A stretch of 64,000 bases of DNA, taken from positions 1-64,000 of the forward strand of contig NGBS01000325.1 in assembly GCA_002245135.1 (NCBI GenBank), written 5' to 3'. The notes beneath the pieces were generated by a model. The model was not told the origin of the DNA. It worked only from the letters and a program-made list of their open reading frames with translations, and searched no databases. A program made the position numbers and the translations under genes. How positions within the stretch are numbered: the stretch's first letter is position 1; each line of letters starts with the position of its first letter. The stretch is from Proteromonas lacertae. Taxonomy: Eukaryota > Sar > Bigyra > Opalinata > Proteromonadidae. Positions 61,874 to 64,000 of the stretch are shown here, piece after piece.

Positions 61874-64000
61874 TTAATTAGCTTGAGCTGGATTATCACT
61901 AGCTTTCTTGTAAGAAGGGAACATTTTCTTCATAATCATCATAACAATAGGTTCAGTGATATCAAACACACCATTCTTCAAATCACTTTTCATATCTTCT
62001 AATGGAGGAACTTTATCTTCCTGATCCTTTGTTTTCAATAATCCAAAGAATTTGGTCTTTTTCTTTCTTTCTTCTCTTCTCTTTTTAGCTTCTTCTATTA
62101 CTGGCTCAAATATTGCATATAAATCTTCACCATTTGTTTGACTGACCAAATCAATGAGTAAATGGAGATAATCTGATCTTTCGTAGAGATACTTTGATTT
62201 AATACCAAATTCAGAGTAAAAACTTACAAATACATCATAAAATGTCTGAATTATCTTAATTTGATCTGGATGAAGATGATCATAACTACCAGTCAAGCTT
62301 TTATTTGGCTTGGCATATTCTTTAGGATTACTTTCATAGTCCACTTTTGGATTGATACTTGTATAAGTTAATAGAATATAACCTAAAGATACCATTGTTA
62401 CATCAAAATAGTGTAATAACAATTTCTTAAAAACTCCATTATATAAATACTTTTCAAATAAATATAATTGTTGTTCTAAAACTTGACAAATCAACTTAGC
62501 TTTTGATTTTACAAACGCACTATCATAATTATCCATCTTTTTAACATTAAAGATAGTGTCTTTGATCATATTTTCAATAGTAACATCAAATGAAATATTG
62601 ACAATTGATTCAATAAGATTTGTCTCTATTTCACTCAATGTCAAATCATGACTTCTACCCAACGTACTTTTTTCAATTAATATTTCTAAATGAACTATGC
62701 CTCCAGTCTTGGATGAATCTTTTCCCTCTCTTTTCATTGTTATATTCACTGGTTTTGCTTTTTCATAAACATAATAATCAAGTTCTAATTCACCAGTACA
62801 AAGTAAATCATCAGCATTATTTTCATCCCAATCAAAACACTAATATATGATAATATATATATATATATATATATACTTCAACATATAAATATGATTTTTG
62901 AGATAACATTGATCCCCAACTGGTTGGACTCATCATATTATATTCTGGATTTAATGTATTTTTAACAATTGGAGTTTTAAATGTTTGAATTTCACTTTGA
63001 GCTTCTGGATTTTTGTTTTGCAATACTGATTTGTATTGACTTAAATAGACAATAAGATATGGATCAGAAGATATAACATCACCAACTGGAAGATGACTTG
63101 CTGATTTGACTAAACAATTGATTTTATAAGTAACTAAATCATCTTTTAGATTGGTAAGATCAGCAATTCCATTCAAATTATCTAAAGTTACTTGTGAAGT
63201 TCTTCTATCTTTATCTAACGGTTGTAAAGACTCTTCTGTTGTTGTTGTTGTTGTTCCTTTCTTTGAATGTTTTATTGTTTTGAGACTGATTGTTAATGTA
63301 CCACCTGGTTTACCTTTCTTGGTGAGTAAATCGATTGTTACATCTTTGGCTGTTGTATATTCTTCCATATTGAACTTGAAGAACTATTTAAATATATAAT
63401 ATATATATATATACTGCTTCACTGATTGATTCAGATGATAATAATTGCTTATCTCTAACTTCAAAATCAATTAAACAACTTCTACCAGTAATTGTACCCC
63501 ATGTTTCAGGTGAATGGAATCTGAATTGCTGGATTAACTGTACTTTTCTCCACTTGAGTTTTGAATTGTTGATATTTCTTTTCTCCTAATTCCTATTTTA
63601 ATTAGAATGAATAAAAATATACCGTTTCATTTTTGGCTAACCTTACTTTCATATATGGATCAATACTACCAATACCTTTCGGCTAAGTTTTCTGCTTTCA
63701 TAATAATCATTGTTACACTATAAGTCTCAGATTTGGCTTGTTGAAATTCTATTGAAACAGTATCTAAAGATATTCCATTCACATTTTCTTCTTCTTCATC
63801 AACTTCAATTTCTTGTTCAACATCTTCATCAACCTGTAATTTTGAGACATAATCCATTTTATCATACAATTCAATTCTTAAGAAATTAATATCATTCAAA
63901 TGAACACATAAACTCATAACAACAGGTAAGTAATTATCAACAGCAACTTGATCACCTTCGAAGAAATCAAAGAATTTGAACCTCCAACATCTCTTCAATC
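61874..64000 (-). CDS. Multi-C2-domain protein (5' part outside the window)
   Basis: The gene runs off the right edge. At least two C2-type regions are visible. One has MIIMKAENLA followed, after a base shift near 63680, by IGSIDPYMKVRLAKNE. Another has INCLVKSASHLPVGDVISSD, PYLIVYL and KTPIVKNTLNPEYN, then VCFDWDENNADDLLCTGELE. The S/D-D-P-Y loops carry the Asp residues used for calcium and phospholipid binding. A helical C-terminal domain follows (DLTLSEIETNLIESIVNISF; KYLYNGVFKKLLLHYFD) with a Lys/Arg-rich stretch and an end at NPAQAN. The helical part is not recognised; a tethering or exocytosis factor is possible. TA-repeat introns occur at about 62845-62878 and 63390-63412. Confidence 0.65.

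Overview
The window is nuclear DNA of a very AT-rich unicellular eukaryote. Genes sit 50 to 400 bp apart on both strands and are cut by tiny introns of about 20 to 46 nt that begin GTA and end TAG; many are little more than TA repeats. TAA, TAG and TGA all act as normal stops at conserved C-termini. Homeobox, GATA-like, VPS9, nucleoporin and EH-like genes, a type I polyketide synthase relic and a plant/bacterial-style insertion in SAH hydrolase fit a protist, perhaps an amoeboid one. I cannot name the lineage from sequence alone. Exon structures below come from reading frames and splice-like borders, without transcripts.

Layout. 1-6.9 kb: end of a cyclic-nucleotide-binding-like protein, a CCDC25 homologue with frame breaks, a small secreted Cys-rich protein, protein-L-isoaspartate methyltransferase, aldo/keto reductase copy 1, a coiled-coil RING protein and a GDSL phospholipase. 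7-11.7 kb: a gene-poor graveyard with a decayed LRR gene, an unrecognised ORF and a polyketide synthase relic. 11.7-14.6 kb: a second GDSL phospholipase and a nucleotidyltransferase-like protein.

14.8-26.7 kb is an accessory island and the most unusual part. It holds a coiled-coil/LRR gene, two related P-loop NTPases resembling the Crinkler/RHS family (the second continues into a ubiquitin-specific protease with its catalytic Cys and His boxes), a linker with a duplicated PKKRK nuclear signal, a relic of another protease Cys box, and a pseudokinase-LRR gene. The two LRR genes share a nearly identical 200 bp stretch.

26.7-34.2 kb: a secreted metallophosphoesterase, a family 31 glycosyltransferase, a membrane hexosaminidase whose frame runs into an endonuclease/exonuclease/phosphatase domain, and a polyglutamine homeobox protein. 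34.4-44.1 kb: an inverted duplication of tRNA-Ser(GCT) plus an unusual Hsp70 around a metzincin-type metalloprotease, followed by aldo/keto reductase copy 2. Both Hsp70 copies are broken and share one frameshift.

44.3-64 kb is ordinary housekeeping sequence: a small unknown gene, a VPS9 Rab GEF, a GATA-like zinc protein, a Nup160-like nucleoporin, a PDI, an unknown gene, SAH hydrolase, three tandem EH-like coiled-coil proteins, aldo/keto reductase copy 3 and a multi-C2 protein cut by the right edge. Several genes show single-base frame breaks next to homopolymers although the protein is conserved on both sides, so assembly errors are likely for part of them.
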